Of a stretch of 64,000 nucleotides of DNA, positions 35,054 through 44,763 are shown one piece after another. The stretch covers positions 112,702,643 through 112,766,642 of the forward strand of contig NC_062220.1 in the NCBI RefSeq assembly GCF_902686445.1, written 5' to 3'. Each line of letters begins with the position of its first letter. Position 1 is the first letter of the stretch. The DNA comes from Sciurus carolinensis. Lineage: Eukaryota > Chordata > Mammalia > Rodentia > Sciuridae. A program made the translations under genes and the position numbers. The notes below the pieces were generated by a model, which was given only the letters and a program-made list of their open reading frames with translations, made no database searches and had not been told where the DNA came from.

Positions 35054-35827
35054 TTTAATGATAACCAGGCTAATTTATGGTCAGCAAAAATAATTAGACT
35101 AGGTCATAACTTCTTTTCTTTTTTAGGCTTGCTATAGAAAATATTAAAGAAGATCCACTTATTTCCCTCCATTTTATTAAACTGTGCTTTAAACATCATA
35201 TCTGGAAAAAAAAATAGGCTACATGATTATAGACCCTTCCTGGTGTGCCCTAGGAAATTTCAGATTAATTCGTGGAATGGTGGTGATAGTGTGGTCAAAT
35301 CACAAGTAATGAACTAGTCATTCTTTGAGTCATAAATATATTCAATCAATTTATAAATTAATTGTCCAAATTTACATATATAAATTGACACAATGATTCC
35401 TTTTACAAACAAGTATAAAGAAAACTGAACCAAGTTACTACTGCATTAAGTTCTGCAGACTATATCCTGAGAAAAAATGTGTTCTTCTCACAAGCTTTTT
35501 GGTTTTTTCTTTCCTTTTTGGTATAGTGTCTGTAGGAAAATGTTTCTCTTCATACTTGAAGTATATATCCTGGTAAATGTCTTTGGGGTCTGCTTGTGCA
35601 CATGAAGAAATGCAGGCAACAACCTGAGAATTCGTCACATGCTTCATTTCACAAAGTTTTGTAAGAGGAGCTGCAATAACCATACAGACATCACTTTAAA
35701 TCCAGATGCAGGGTCTGAGAGTGGGAACCTGAAGGAGAAAACAAGAGGAATCAAAAGGTGGGAGGATAGAACTAAAAGACTAGAGCTATTGGTCTTCCCA
35801 ACTCACATCTAGAATTCAGCTTTCACT
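35054..35827. other. Unique intron 1 sequence
   Basis: No recognised repeat. The 81-codon minus frame (35438-35683) has no recognisable domain. Confidence 0.45.
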
Positions 35828-35840
35828 GTGTGTATACATG

Positions 35841-35880
<40 letters not shown>

Positions 35881-35948
35881 CTTCTGTGCGCTTGCATGCA
35901 TGTAATCATGTGTGTGTGTGTGTGCATGTGTGTGCTCACATATGTATG
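35828..35948. repeat. Compound (TG)n-(CG)n microsatellite
   Basis: About fourteen TG units (35843-35871) pass directly into CGCGCGCGC (35872-35881). A second (TG)n block follows at 35909-35933. The alternating purine-pyrimidine run is a classic Z-DNA-forming composition. Confidence 0.95.
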
Positions 35949-35991
35949 TAGTTCTAAAGCCTAGTTAGGGAGAGTCCATAAATAAATAGGA

Positions 35992-36082
35992 AGCTGGGCA
36001 TAATTCAGTAGTCCAGTTGTTCTTGGCATGCTGAAGGCCCTGGGTTCAAAAAGCACTGAAAACAAAAACAAAAAGAAAAAAG
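35992..36082 (+). mobile_element. ID SINE, diverged, with short target-site duplication
   Basis: AGCTGGGCATAATTCAGTAG, GGCATGCTGAAGGCCCTGGG, TTCAAAAAGCACTG, then an AAACAAAAAC-type tail. AAATAGGA flanks it at 35984-35991 and 36083-36090. Confidence 0.8.
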
Positions 36083-36090
36083 AAATAGGA

Positions 36091-37834
36091 TACAAACAAC
36101 AAATCCATGGCTTAAATCACAAGAAAACACTTTGTTCTCGATGGGTCATGGTTTTAGAGTGTTCAGACTTGTCGATACTATTTCCTTGTACTGTTGGCAC
36201 AGATGTGTCTGTGACATTTCATGCTGCTTCAATCAAAGGCAAAAACTTCGTTTCAACATGTTTCATTGATATCAATATTCTTCAGATCCCTACCAGGTTT
36301 CTGTAGTGGTAGATTAGCATGAAATTAAATAAATTATTCCAGGAGAAGCTGAATACTACAGAAAGCATGTACCAAGGCTGAAGACTCGCTTAACTCAGTT
36401 CTTAAGTTTTCAGATTTTCAAAATCATAAATTTTTAAACTCTAAGACCATGGTGGTGTTTATGGTATCCTTTGATTGCAGCCTACAGTTGGAAAATTATA
36501 GGGGTCCCCACACTAATAGCCATTGGATCTAGGGGATTTTGTGAAATCTGCATTATTAATGCAAGTTCAAGTGGGGCCTGACTGACTCCAAAGATGGACC
36601 CTTTGGGGGCAGTGCAGTTGGTTTTTCTCTAGCCCAAGATTAGAGCACCCAGAGTCTGCTGCCTTCTGATTGTCAAGTGCCTTAGCATGGAAACCAAACA
36701 TTATCGGAGGCTGACAGCCACTCATGTTATGTCCCAGACTGAAAACAAAGTCTTCCTCTATATAGCAGGCCTCTTGTGTCCCCTACTGCCATGACTAGCT
36801 AAGACATTCTAGTTTCTTACCTGTAAATGCCAATGGCTCCTTGATGCCTCCCTCTGCTATAAGTTTCTAATTAAACCAGCCCCAGTTCTGTCAGTGGACC
36901 CTCTTTAATGTCATTGGAGTTATCCACTTCTGTCTTCCTCCCTGCCATCTATCTCTCCAATGCAGAGATTCTCAAAGTTCATTGTATACAGGCATCTCCT
37001 AAAGCTGTCCCTAAATGCAGATCTTGATTCAGGGAGTCTTGGAGGGGCCCAGGGCTCCTCTTTCCTAACGGGCTCTCAGGTGATGCCCACATTTCTGGTC
37101 TGCAGGCCACAATGAAGTCACAAGGCTGCAGATCTCCCCTGCAGCCCTGTAGGTATTCATTCCACACTCCCTCTGAGGGCCTTCTAGGCCCTTCTCCACA
37201 TGGTAGCAAGCTCATGTTTAGTTTCTGCTTTTTTAGTTTAAAAAAGGAGATTATATTTAATTTTACAAGGTACAACACGGGCATGGAGAAATAAAATTCT
37301 TAATCATGTATCATGTGTGCACCATTGAAATGACATACTATTGAAAATAATGACTTCTACCTTTATAAGAAAAAATCACATTATTTGAAAATTAATTATT
37401 ATGCCAAGCTCCATCCCTTTCAGTTATGAGGAAAAGAGTCACCTGTCACCAAAATACTGCCAGAAGCCAGGCTTATTACCAACATCCCCAGGGGCTCTGG
37501 CTTAGGATGCTGCTCTTTCCACAAAGCTAGCACATGCATAGGGATGGCATTTCTTTGCAAAATCTCTGCCTTAGTCTATTTAAGTTATGTAATTAATCTT
37601 TTTGTTTGGAGAAAGTTGTAGATTCACATGTAGCTGTAAGAATAATACATAGAAATTCTATGTGATCTTTCCCCCTGTTTTCCCTATGTGAATATCTTGC
37701 AAAATCACATCTGGGACACAGGCTTTGGTATAGGCAGAATTCATAACATTCCTATGGCCACACCATCCCTATTGTTCGTTTATAGAATGCCCATCTCTGT
37801 ATGCCATCTAGGTTCTTCTCCAAAGAACAGCAAG
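36091..37834. other. Mostly unique intron 1 sequence
   Basis: Contains one MER5-like relic (36963-37110). The overlapping frames at 36979-37294 on both strands come partly from that relic and are not genes. Confidence 0.45.
36963..37110 (+). mobile_element. hAT-type MER5 DNA transposon relic
   Basis: GATTCTCAAAGTTCATTGTA, GCAGATCTTGATTCAGGGAG, GGGCCCAGGGCTCCTCTTTC and CTCTCAGGTGATGCCCACAT follow the MER5 order, ending near GTCTGCAGGCCAC. Confidence 0.75.
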
Positions 37835-38320
37835 TATTTTTCAAATGCCAATCTGACTGTGTTCCTCCTCGTGTGAACTTGTCAGTGGCTTCTCATTGCC
37901 TTTAAAATGAAATCTAAAATCCTTAGCAAGCCCTCCAGCCTGAATCTGTGCTTCCTGTCTGCCCTTGCCCTCTCAGACTCTGCCTAGCCACTGACCTTTT
38001 ATGATCACACTCTTTCTGCCAGAGAATCCCCTCTACCCCTACCCCCTATGCCACAAATGGCTCCTTTTGTCCTTAAGAACTCAGCTAGCTAAATGGCCAC
38101 ATTCTCAAGGAATCCTGCTGAGGCCTCTCAGACTAGGTCTGGTTTCTACACTCTCAGAGCATCCTCCCTGTGTGATCCCAGCAGCAATTCAGGACCAGGA
38201 CAAATAACAATTCAATAAATATCTGATTCCCTCCCCACTGGACAGTAGGTTTCATGAGGGCAGAAACAGGGTTGGGCCTATCTGCTACCATGTCTCTGGA
38301 TGTGGCTTTGTATACACTAA
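37835..38320 (+). mobile_element. L2 LINE 3' region relic
   Basis: AGTGGCTTCTCATTGCCTTT, AATCCTTAGCAAGCCCTCCA, GGCTCCTTTTGTCCTTAAGA, GAATCCTGCTGAGGCCTCTC and CTGGACAGTAGGTTTCATGA, then GGGCAGAAACAGGG, follow the L2 3' order. This is one of the longest L2 relics here. Confidence 0.8.
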
Positions 38321-38359
38321 CACTCAACTGGTGGTGATGCTATCAACGGCTTCCATGAC

Positions 38360-38575
38360 CAGACACTGTCCAAGTGTTTCACATATATTAAAAATTTAAT
38401 CCATACAACACCACAAGGAGTGGGTACTCTTTTTACCCCACTTAACAGACATGGAAGATGAGACTTAGTGAGAAGTCATTTGCCCAAGGTGATACTGAGT
38501 AATGGCAGAGCTAGATTCAGGTGGGACACCTAGAGCTGGACTGTACCCAGTAAACACAACAGCATTAGGCCACAG
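38360..38575 (-). mobile_element. MIR SINE relic (reverse), well preserved
   Basis: ACACTGTCCAAGTGTTTCAC, ACAACACCACAAGGAGTGGG, TTTGCCCAAGGTGATACTGA and AATGGCAGAGCTAGATTCAG follow the reversed MIR order over most of the element. Confidence 0.88.
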
Positions 38576-39830
38576 CGGCCAACATGTGCTGCTAAGATGT
38601 TCCACAAACATTTGCTGAAAAACCATGAAGAGAAATGTTTCCTGAGCTAACTCTGATCAGCTATTCTCACAGAAGTCACCTTGTACAGAAAAATCACAAG
38701 GGTCTTTAATCCTGGTGGAATTGATCCTTCATGGTTTGTTTTGTTTGTTTGTTTTAATAATTAAAGTTTTAGGCAGATATGAATTAGTAAGTTCTAGATT
38801 GTTTGCAAGTGTGGATAATAAAGCATTTTATAAATGTTATTTTATTTTTAAGGGGATGGGTGAGACATTCATTTTATGAAACATATTATGGGATGCAGGT
38901 TATAACTTACTTAGGAATTATAGTATGACATAGCCACAAGTATGCAGTGAACCCTAAACACCCCTATATAACTTCAAATTAACACTAAATAATACATGAA
39001 TAGACTTGGGGGGAGGGCAAATGTATTCTAATGGCTAAAGCCATTCCCCTGTGAGAATTAATTTACTATCTAGTAATTAGAGCCACTCTGCTCCTCAGTG
39101 TATCAATACTTTTATTCAAATGATTTTGTGATACTTTTGGTTTTGTATCCCTTTTGCAAATTGCTATCGCCTCCTTACTAGGGCCTGCTACCCAACTTTT
39201 GGATTGTTTCCAAACATAAAATTACATTCCAGATAATCTGTCACAAAGATCTGGGTCTCATTAGGAGGGAGAAGAAGCTGGGATATTATCCAGTCTAACC
39301 TCCCCCAAACCAAACAGCTATGGTTTTCTTAGTGGTTTCAGAAATGATCTAGTTTTTTTAGTAATCCTAAAAATTGATGTGCTTTTCCATGGAAGGAAGT
39401 GTTACCACATTTTCCAAGGGGGAGGCACCTATATCCTTGCTCCTTCATCCTCATTCCCACCCCCTCACCCTTGCCTCCACCCACACAACATCTGTAATTC
39501 TTAAACTTAAGAGCACAAATTATTGTGAAAGTTAATTGAGCTTACAAAGAAATGCTTGTGTAGAAAACTTTCTTGGCTTCAGGGGAAAAAAATATGCTTG
39601 AATGGCTATTCAACAGCATAGAAATTGGTTCAGTGAAGACACTCGTATAGCCCTTGGGAGAAACCCCTTCTGCCACCAGCTCCCTCCCCTTGTAAAGATT
39701 AGACAATGTGCCAGAATAAATAACTTAAGGATGAATTGAGTTGAGACATATGTATACGCTTAAGAGATTTTTTGCTTCTCCAGTTACTGGACTCAGTCAT
39801 CAGGCAGTCAGCTTAAAAGAAAAACAAAAA

Positions 39831-39864
39831 CTTGCTTTTTATTACTGCTTGCTTTTTATTACTG
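39831..39864. repeat. 17-bp perfect tandem duplication
   Basis: CTTGCTTTTTATTACTG occurs at 39831-39847 and again at 39848-39864 without mismatch; a partial third copy (CTT) follows. Confidence 0.95.
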
Positions 39865-40854
39865 CTTACCCATTTATTGAAATATGTCCATTCCACTAGG
39901 TCTTGGCCTCTTGGTCACTGAAGCAGCCATGGGAAAACACTTCATGTAGCAGGAACATGGCCTTGCAGGAACATGCAGAGCCCCAGGTTGCCAGTAATGA
40001 CTTTATCTCCATCAACATGTTCTGTCAGATTGAATGGGACAGCCAGAGAAACCAGGGTTGGCACAAGAACAAATGAAATGGTGAATCTTTGAGCAATTTC
40101 TAGATCGAGTGACCTGGCTCCTGCCGCCTGGCTCCATTCTCCTTCCCACTTAATTTGCAGGAGTCTCCTGGACTTAGTATCACCAGCATCTTGCTAAAGT
40201 TTCTTCCACTGTGGAGCTTTCTGGGGAATGCCTTGTACCCCTGCTTAACAGTACCCACATTTTGAAAGACACTCCTGATGATCAGTTATGTTTCCTGTGA
40301 TTAGTCTTTAATTGTTCCTGAGGAGACAAGAAATTCAAATAGTTTCTTATTAGCAGATAAGGAAATCCACTCAAATACTGACCTAGTATGGTGGTGGTAG
40401 AGCAGCCTCACCTCAGTCAGCCCGCTTACATGAGAAGGCTATTTAAGAACATTTGGTAAAGAAGAAAATTACAAATCCTTTCCATACGTGAAATAAAAAT
40501 ATTAGAGCAAAGTTGAAGGTAGGAAGTTTTTGAAAGAAGGTATAAAATGTGCTTTGGCACTTACCTTGTGAGTTATTGGTATAGATTCTCTTACATAATA
40601 ATTAATAATGAAATAGTGATATGTTTTCTTGTGTACCAAATCTCACTCCATGTTTTTGGAAGCCATTCCTCTTTTTAAATCTCAGGTGCATTCAATAACA
40701 GAATTCTATATCTGCAGTCAACTGCAATTATTAATTCATAGGATATGTTAGAGATCTAAAACCCAGGAGAGACCCAAGCAAGAAAAGACACTTCCTTATA
40801 CAAGCATGAGAGAAATTTACCATCAGCCCTACTGTTTTTAGAGTATTATTTATT

Positions 40855-40945
40855 CATTTTTTTAAAATTTCTTGTGGTGCTACGAATTGAACACAGTGCC
40901 TCAGACATAGACAAACACTCTACGCTGAACCACATACAGCCCCCC
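40855..40945 (-). mobile_element. ID SINE (reverse), diverged
   Basis: CTTGTGGTGCTACGAATTGA, ACACAGTGCCTCAGACATAG, ACACTCTACGCTGAACCACA and ACAGCCCC form the reverse complement of the ID body. Confidence 0.85.
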
Positions 40946-41873
40946 CACCGAAGCCCTACTATTAGTAGATGGGGTAAAGACTCCACTTGCATTACCCAAC
41001 TGCCATATTTGTTATTAAGCCCTTTTTAAAAAAGTGAATGAAATCTTTTGAAAACTTGCATATGATGTTAATGCAGATATTTCAGTACTTCAACAATATA
41101 CATTCATCTTGTATTGCTCACTGAAATTCTCAAACTAAACTAAAGGCAAAGGAAACAATGTTTACTGTTGTTCTCAAATGACATACTATCTCTTTAAAGA
41201 GATGAAATATGCTATGAAACAACAGGATGCTTTCACCATTCAAGTATGAGCAAGTGTTCATACGTGAGAGACAGATTCAAGAACTCAGGAGACCAGGAAG
41301 AGGAGCTGGATGGGGTAGAGGATGTCTTTGTGCAGGGTAGGCCACACACATAGAATTCCCAGGAGGACTGGCGAGGAGGGGAATCTGCAGGAAAGCATTG
41401 GGGTGAGGGAACAATTATCATCTTAAAGTATTTGCTGCACCATCAGGTTGAAGAACCCTAAGCTGTATCTGTTCTTATGCTAAGGAACTCAACATGATCA
41501 AGTTTTAGATCAGTATGAGGTACTATTATGTGATAGAGTTGTCGGTACAAGAGGACTGCTTCCACAAACTCTGAGCAAGATTAAAACTCTTTGTCACTCA
41601 GAATGGCCCAGTAGGAATTGGCAACCATTCATTAAGAGTATAGAAAGGCAGGATTCCTGGGTGTGCTTGGGGGTGAGGGGTTGGCATCCAAGTCTAAAAT
41701 AACGATGCCCAGCGCAGACCAACAACACTACATGCACACAAACACACGTAAGTAACAATACCCCCACCTCTGGCATTTCCCTCTTGGTTTTCAGAATGTT
41801 GTTTCTTACTTTAATTCCTGTATTTAGCTGATGATAAAATATAAAGAGCTTAGCTCTCAAAGTAAAAATTATT
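40946..41873. other. Unique intron 1 sequence
   Basis: Nothing recognised. The 62- and 123-codon minus frames have no family resemblance; the longer one (41594-41965) enters the adjoining SINE. Confidence 0.45.
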
Positions 41874-42094
41874 ATTTTTTTTGTACTGGGGATTGAACCA
41901 GGAGCACTAACCACTGAGCCACATCCCCAACTCTTTTTGTACTTTATTTTGAGATAGGGTCTCACTAAGTTCTTCAGGGCATCACTAAGTTGCTTAGGGT
42001 CTTACTAAGTTGCTAAGGCTGGTTTTGAACTTGCAATTCTCCTGTATCAGACTCCCAAAGTGCTGGGATTACAGGCATGCACAACACCCAGCAA
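41874..42094 (-). mobile_element. B1-ID dimer SINE (reverse) with a 20-bp triplication
   Basis: TGTACTGGGGATTGAACCAG, CCACTGAGCCACATCCCCAA, GAGATAGGGTCTCACTAAGT, TTTTGAACTTGCAATTCTCC and ATTACAGGCATGCACAACAC. Its B1 part carries three 20-bp units in a row (41961-41980, 41981-42000, 42001-42020), where other copies in the window have two. Confidence 0.94.
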
Positions 42095-42240
42095 AAATAT
42101 ATTTTTAAGAACCCAATGGTAGTTTAGCCTTGGAAAGTGAATCACTTCAACTAGGTTTATCTCCAGAGAATACAGGATACAGGGGATTCTAATCATATAC
42201 TTCCTGACCTCCTGGTAGACCTTTCCCTTAAACAGTAACT

Positions 42241-42570
42241 GGCAAAGGATCAAATCCAGCTTGCCACCTGTTTTTGTAAATGAAGTTTTATTGGAGCATG
42301 GCCATTATACATTCATTTGCTTATTGTCTATGGCTGTTTTCACACTGCACCACATGATATTCAAAGCTGACAATTTTTACTCTCCAACTTTTTAAAAAAT
42401 TTTTTTAGTTGTAGATGGACACAATACATTTATTTTGTTTATTTATTTTTATGTGGTGCTAAGGAGTGAACCCAGGGCCTCATACTTGCTAGGCAAGTGC
42501 TCTACCACTGAGCCACAATGCCAGGACCACTCTCCAACTTTTTTCAGAAAAAGTTTGCTAACTCCTGCTG
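42241..42570 (-). mobile_element. hAT-type DNA transposon relic, split by a SINE
   Basis: The plus strand reads TTGCCACCTGTTTTTGTAAA, TTTTATTGGAGCATGGCCAT, ATTGTCTATGGCTGTTTTCA and, after the SINE, CAGAAAAAGTTTGCTAACTC, then CTGCTG. This is the order of a common non-autonomous hAT family whose start (as remembered) reads CAGGGGTCGGCAAACTTTTT. The split by a younger SINE is clear. Confidence 0.72.
42394..42528 (-). mobile_element. Composite ID SINE with extra 3' tail (reverse) and 15-bp target-site duplication
   Basis: Plus-strand order: TTTTTTTAGTTGTAGATGGA, CACAATACATTTATTTTG, TTATGTGGTGCTAAGGAGTG, CAAGTGCTCTACCACTGAGC, CACAATGCCAGGACC. Sense orientation is an ID head, an AT-rich linker and a tail (TATTGTGTCCATCTACAACT) that is absent from plain ID elements. 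ACTCTCCAACTTTTT flanks it at 42379-42393 and 42529-42543, so the head, linker and tail moved as one unit. Confidence 0.95.
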
Positions 42571-43534
42571 TGCTACACCATAAATAATGCTTCCCACTTT
42601 CTCTTTCCTAGACCTAGACTCTCCACAATAAAAACCTGCCTGGCATTATCTACTCACGTATTTTTTCAGGCAGATGAGCCATCTAATAGGAACTGGTTAT
42701 GTATAGGGAATTCTGGTTTTAATTGATAATTCCCTTCATGGAGGGGTGAATATGTTCTAGAAGTAATAGAACACCCCTGCTTGCAAGAACTTCAAAATTA
42801 AGATTGTTCTGCAGCAGAAACTTGATGTAGGCTTCTTTTGAGTTAACTCAGTAGTTGTTGGTGTTCCTTGAGCTAATTCTTCCTGGTTCATAAGCCCAGA
42901 AAATAGACTTTGTGTTACAGAGCTAACCAGGAAAAGAGAAACTTCAGGCCTCCCCATGGGGATGAGGTGTATACTTAAAACTGTGCTGTGTGTTCTAACC
43001 TCTTGCCCATTTAAAAATGAAACTTAAAAGGAATATTTAACTTGAATAGGAATGAGTGAAAAGATTGTTTATTTCAAACAAGCATTAAATAAAAATATGC
43101 ACACACACACAGCACACCAATCCAACTGCTCTCAAAAAACCACCACAGAGACTCTTTTCTGAATGAAAAAACAACAGCAGTTAAAAACATTCTGAACAGC
43201 AAATTGCAAGTCCTCTTAAAAGAATTCTTCTGAAAGACTCACAGTAGGTGTGGCTTCCTTGGCTCTAAGTGCCTGGCTTGTACTCCCTGGTCAGATGTGG
43301 GTCCAGATGCCTTCCTTTCAAGCCATGGACTCATCCCTGTGACCAAGGCAGGCAATGAGCTGTGGTCAGCATCAGCTGTTCCTCCCTCAGCAGCGAGATC
43401 TCCACGGCTTCTGGCCAGGCCACACACCAGCAATGTGAGCAGAAGGGCAGAGGGTCAATCTCAGAGAGTGCTTGGAAGGAAGGAAGCAATTCATTGAGTG
43501 GGACCCAATCCAGATTTGGTTTGGATTTCTATTA
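42571..43534. other. Unique intron 1 sequence
   Basis: A short (CA)n tract occurs at 43096-43112. The frames at 43239-43628 overlap on both strands and are not recognised. Confidence 0.45.
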
Positions 43535-43760
43535 CAAGTTATATTTATTAAGGGTCTTCCATGTCTCAGGTGCTTTGAATAGGGGACTATCCCTTTTCAC
43601 TAAAGCCCCCAGGAGTTCTGTTTTATAGATGGAGAGAGAGAGAGAGAGGGAAATAAAAAGGGGGCGGGGCAGGCAAAGGAATTAAGATGTTACCTCAGAA
43701 GATACAAGTGGAACCAGGATTCCAACCCAGACTGTGATTCCAAGTCTGGTAGTCATTGAC
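43535..43760 (-). mobile_element. MIR SINE relic (reverse) with a (GA)n insertion
   Basis: TATTTATTAAGGGTCTTCCA, CAGGTGCTTTGAATAGGGGA, TTTTATAGATGGAG, then (GA)n at 43631-43650, and GATGTTACCTCAGAAGATAC to GGAACCAGGATTCCAACCCA follow the reversed MIR order. GGGGGCGGGGC at 43660-43670 is an Sp1-like GC box. Confidence 0.7.
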
Positions 43761-44639
43761 ATGTGTCAATAAATGTTTGATTATTTATTGTTCTGTAGGC
43801 AAAACAGCTGGGGATTTAGTTTTTCACTTTTTTTCTTTTTTCTAACACTTTATAAAATAAACATGAAACTCAGGCTCAAATAGCTCTGTGGATGATCTGA
43901 CATGTTTCTGCAACTCAAATAAAAGCAAGCCATACACTCTGCTCACTGGGGAAATCAAGCTAACTTTTTTGAAAAAAATTATTTTTCTTCTTTTCACTGC
44001 TTCTCATTTGCCCCCAACAGTAGAAGGATGAATGACTATCATACACAGAGAACAATCCCAGCCTCAAGTAGCATAGTTGCAAGCTCAGACTTGAGACATG
44101 GCTTGGAAATCTCAGCTGTGCCAGCCTTGTCCCTTCTATTCATGCCCCATCTCAGCCTCTCAAATGTATTTCTTCCCCAAGTATTCATAGAATAGTTGAG
44201 CTTCTCTCTGTCTCCCTATACAGCTTTGCTTCATCTGTTAATCACTCTTCTAGTTATCAGTCACTCCATGCTTTCTCCTCAAGGGAAGTTTCCAGAACTT
44301 TCCTTGCTTCAGCAGGTTGAACTCACTCACTGGTTCTCTGTGCTCTTTCCTGGAGAACCCTAGCATCATCACCCCAGCTCTCCTGTGTTCTGCAAGAGCA
44401 GCACTCTGGAAGTATTCACCCACCAAATGCAAGGCTGGATGATGACTCTCAACAAGTCCCTAAGCAACTAGACTTGGCCTTGGTGTGGCCACGAGCTGTG
44501 GAGGTCAAGAGGGAGGAGTTCTGGGGAGCATCTTTGTTTTCAGGAAAACAAACAAAAAAAAAAAAAAAAAAACTTTTTTTTTTCTTCTCCTGTTGACTTA
44601 CTGATTGCTTTTTTATTTGAATATTTGCTTCTCTAAAAA
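43761..44639. other. Unique intron 1 sequence
   Basis: No repeat recognised apart from an A-run followed by a T-run (44554-44583: nineteen A, one C, ten T). Confidence 0.45.
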
Positions 44640-44763
44640 TATATATTTTTTAGTTGTTGATGGACCTTTACTTTTATTAATTTGTTTATATGCAGTGCTG
44701 AGAATCAAACCCAGTGCCTCACACTGCTAGGCAAGAGCTCCACCACTGAGCCATAACCCCAGA
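44640..44763 (-). mobile_element. Composite ID SINE with extra 3' tail (reverse), second copy
   Basis: Plus-strand order TATATTTTTTAGTTGTTGAT, GGACCTTTACTTTTATTAAT, GCAGTGCTGAGAATCAAACC, GCAAGAGCTCCACCACTGAG and CATAACCCCAGACC. It shares the tail motif (GTCCATC-ACAACTAAAAAA in sense) with the copy at 42394. The target-site duplication is unclear; ATTTGCTT occurs on both sides. Confidence 0.88.

Larger units (their letters stand above)
38321..40854. other. Mostly unique intron 1 sequence
   Basis: After a MIR relic (38360-38575) about 2.3 kb carries no recognisable element except a 17-bp tandem duplication at 39831-39864. AT-rich throughout, no supportable exon. Confidence 0.45.

Noticed and set aside
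41961..42020. CRISPR-like array of 20-bp repeats
   Set aside because: The units are directly adjacent without spacers and lie within a B1-ID SINE in a mammalian genome.
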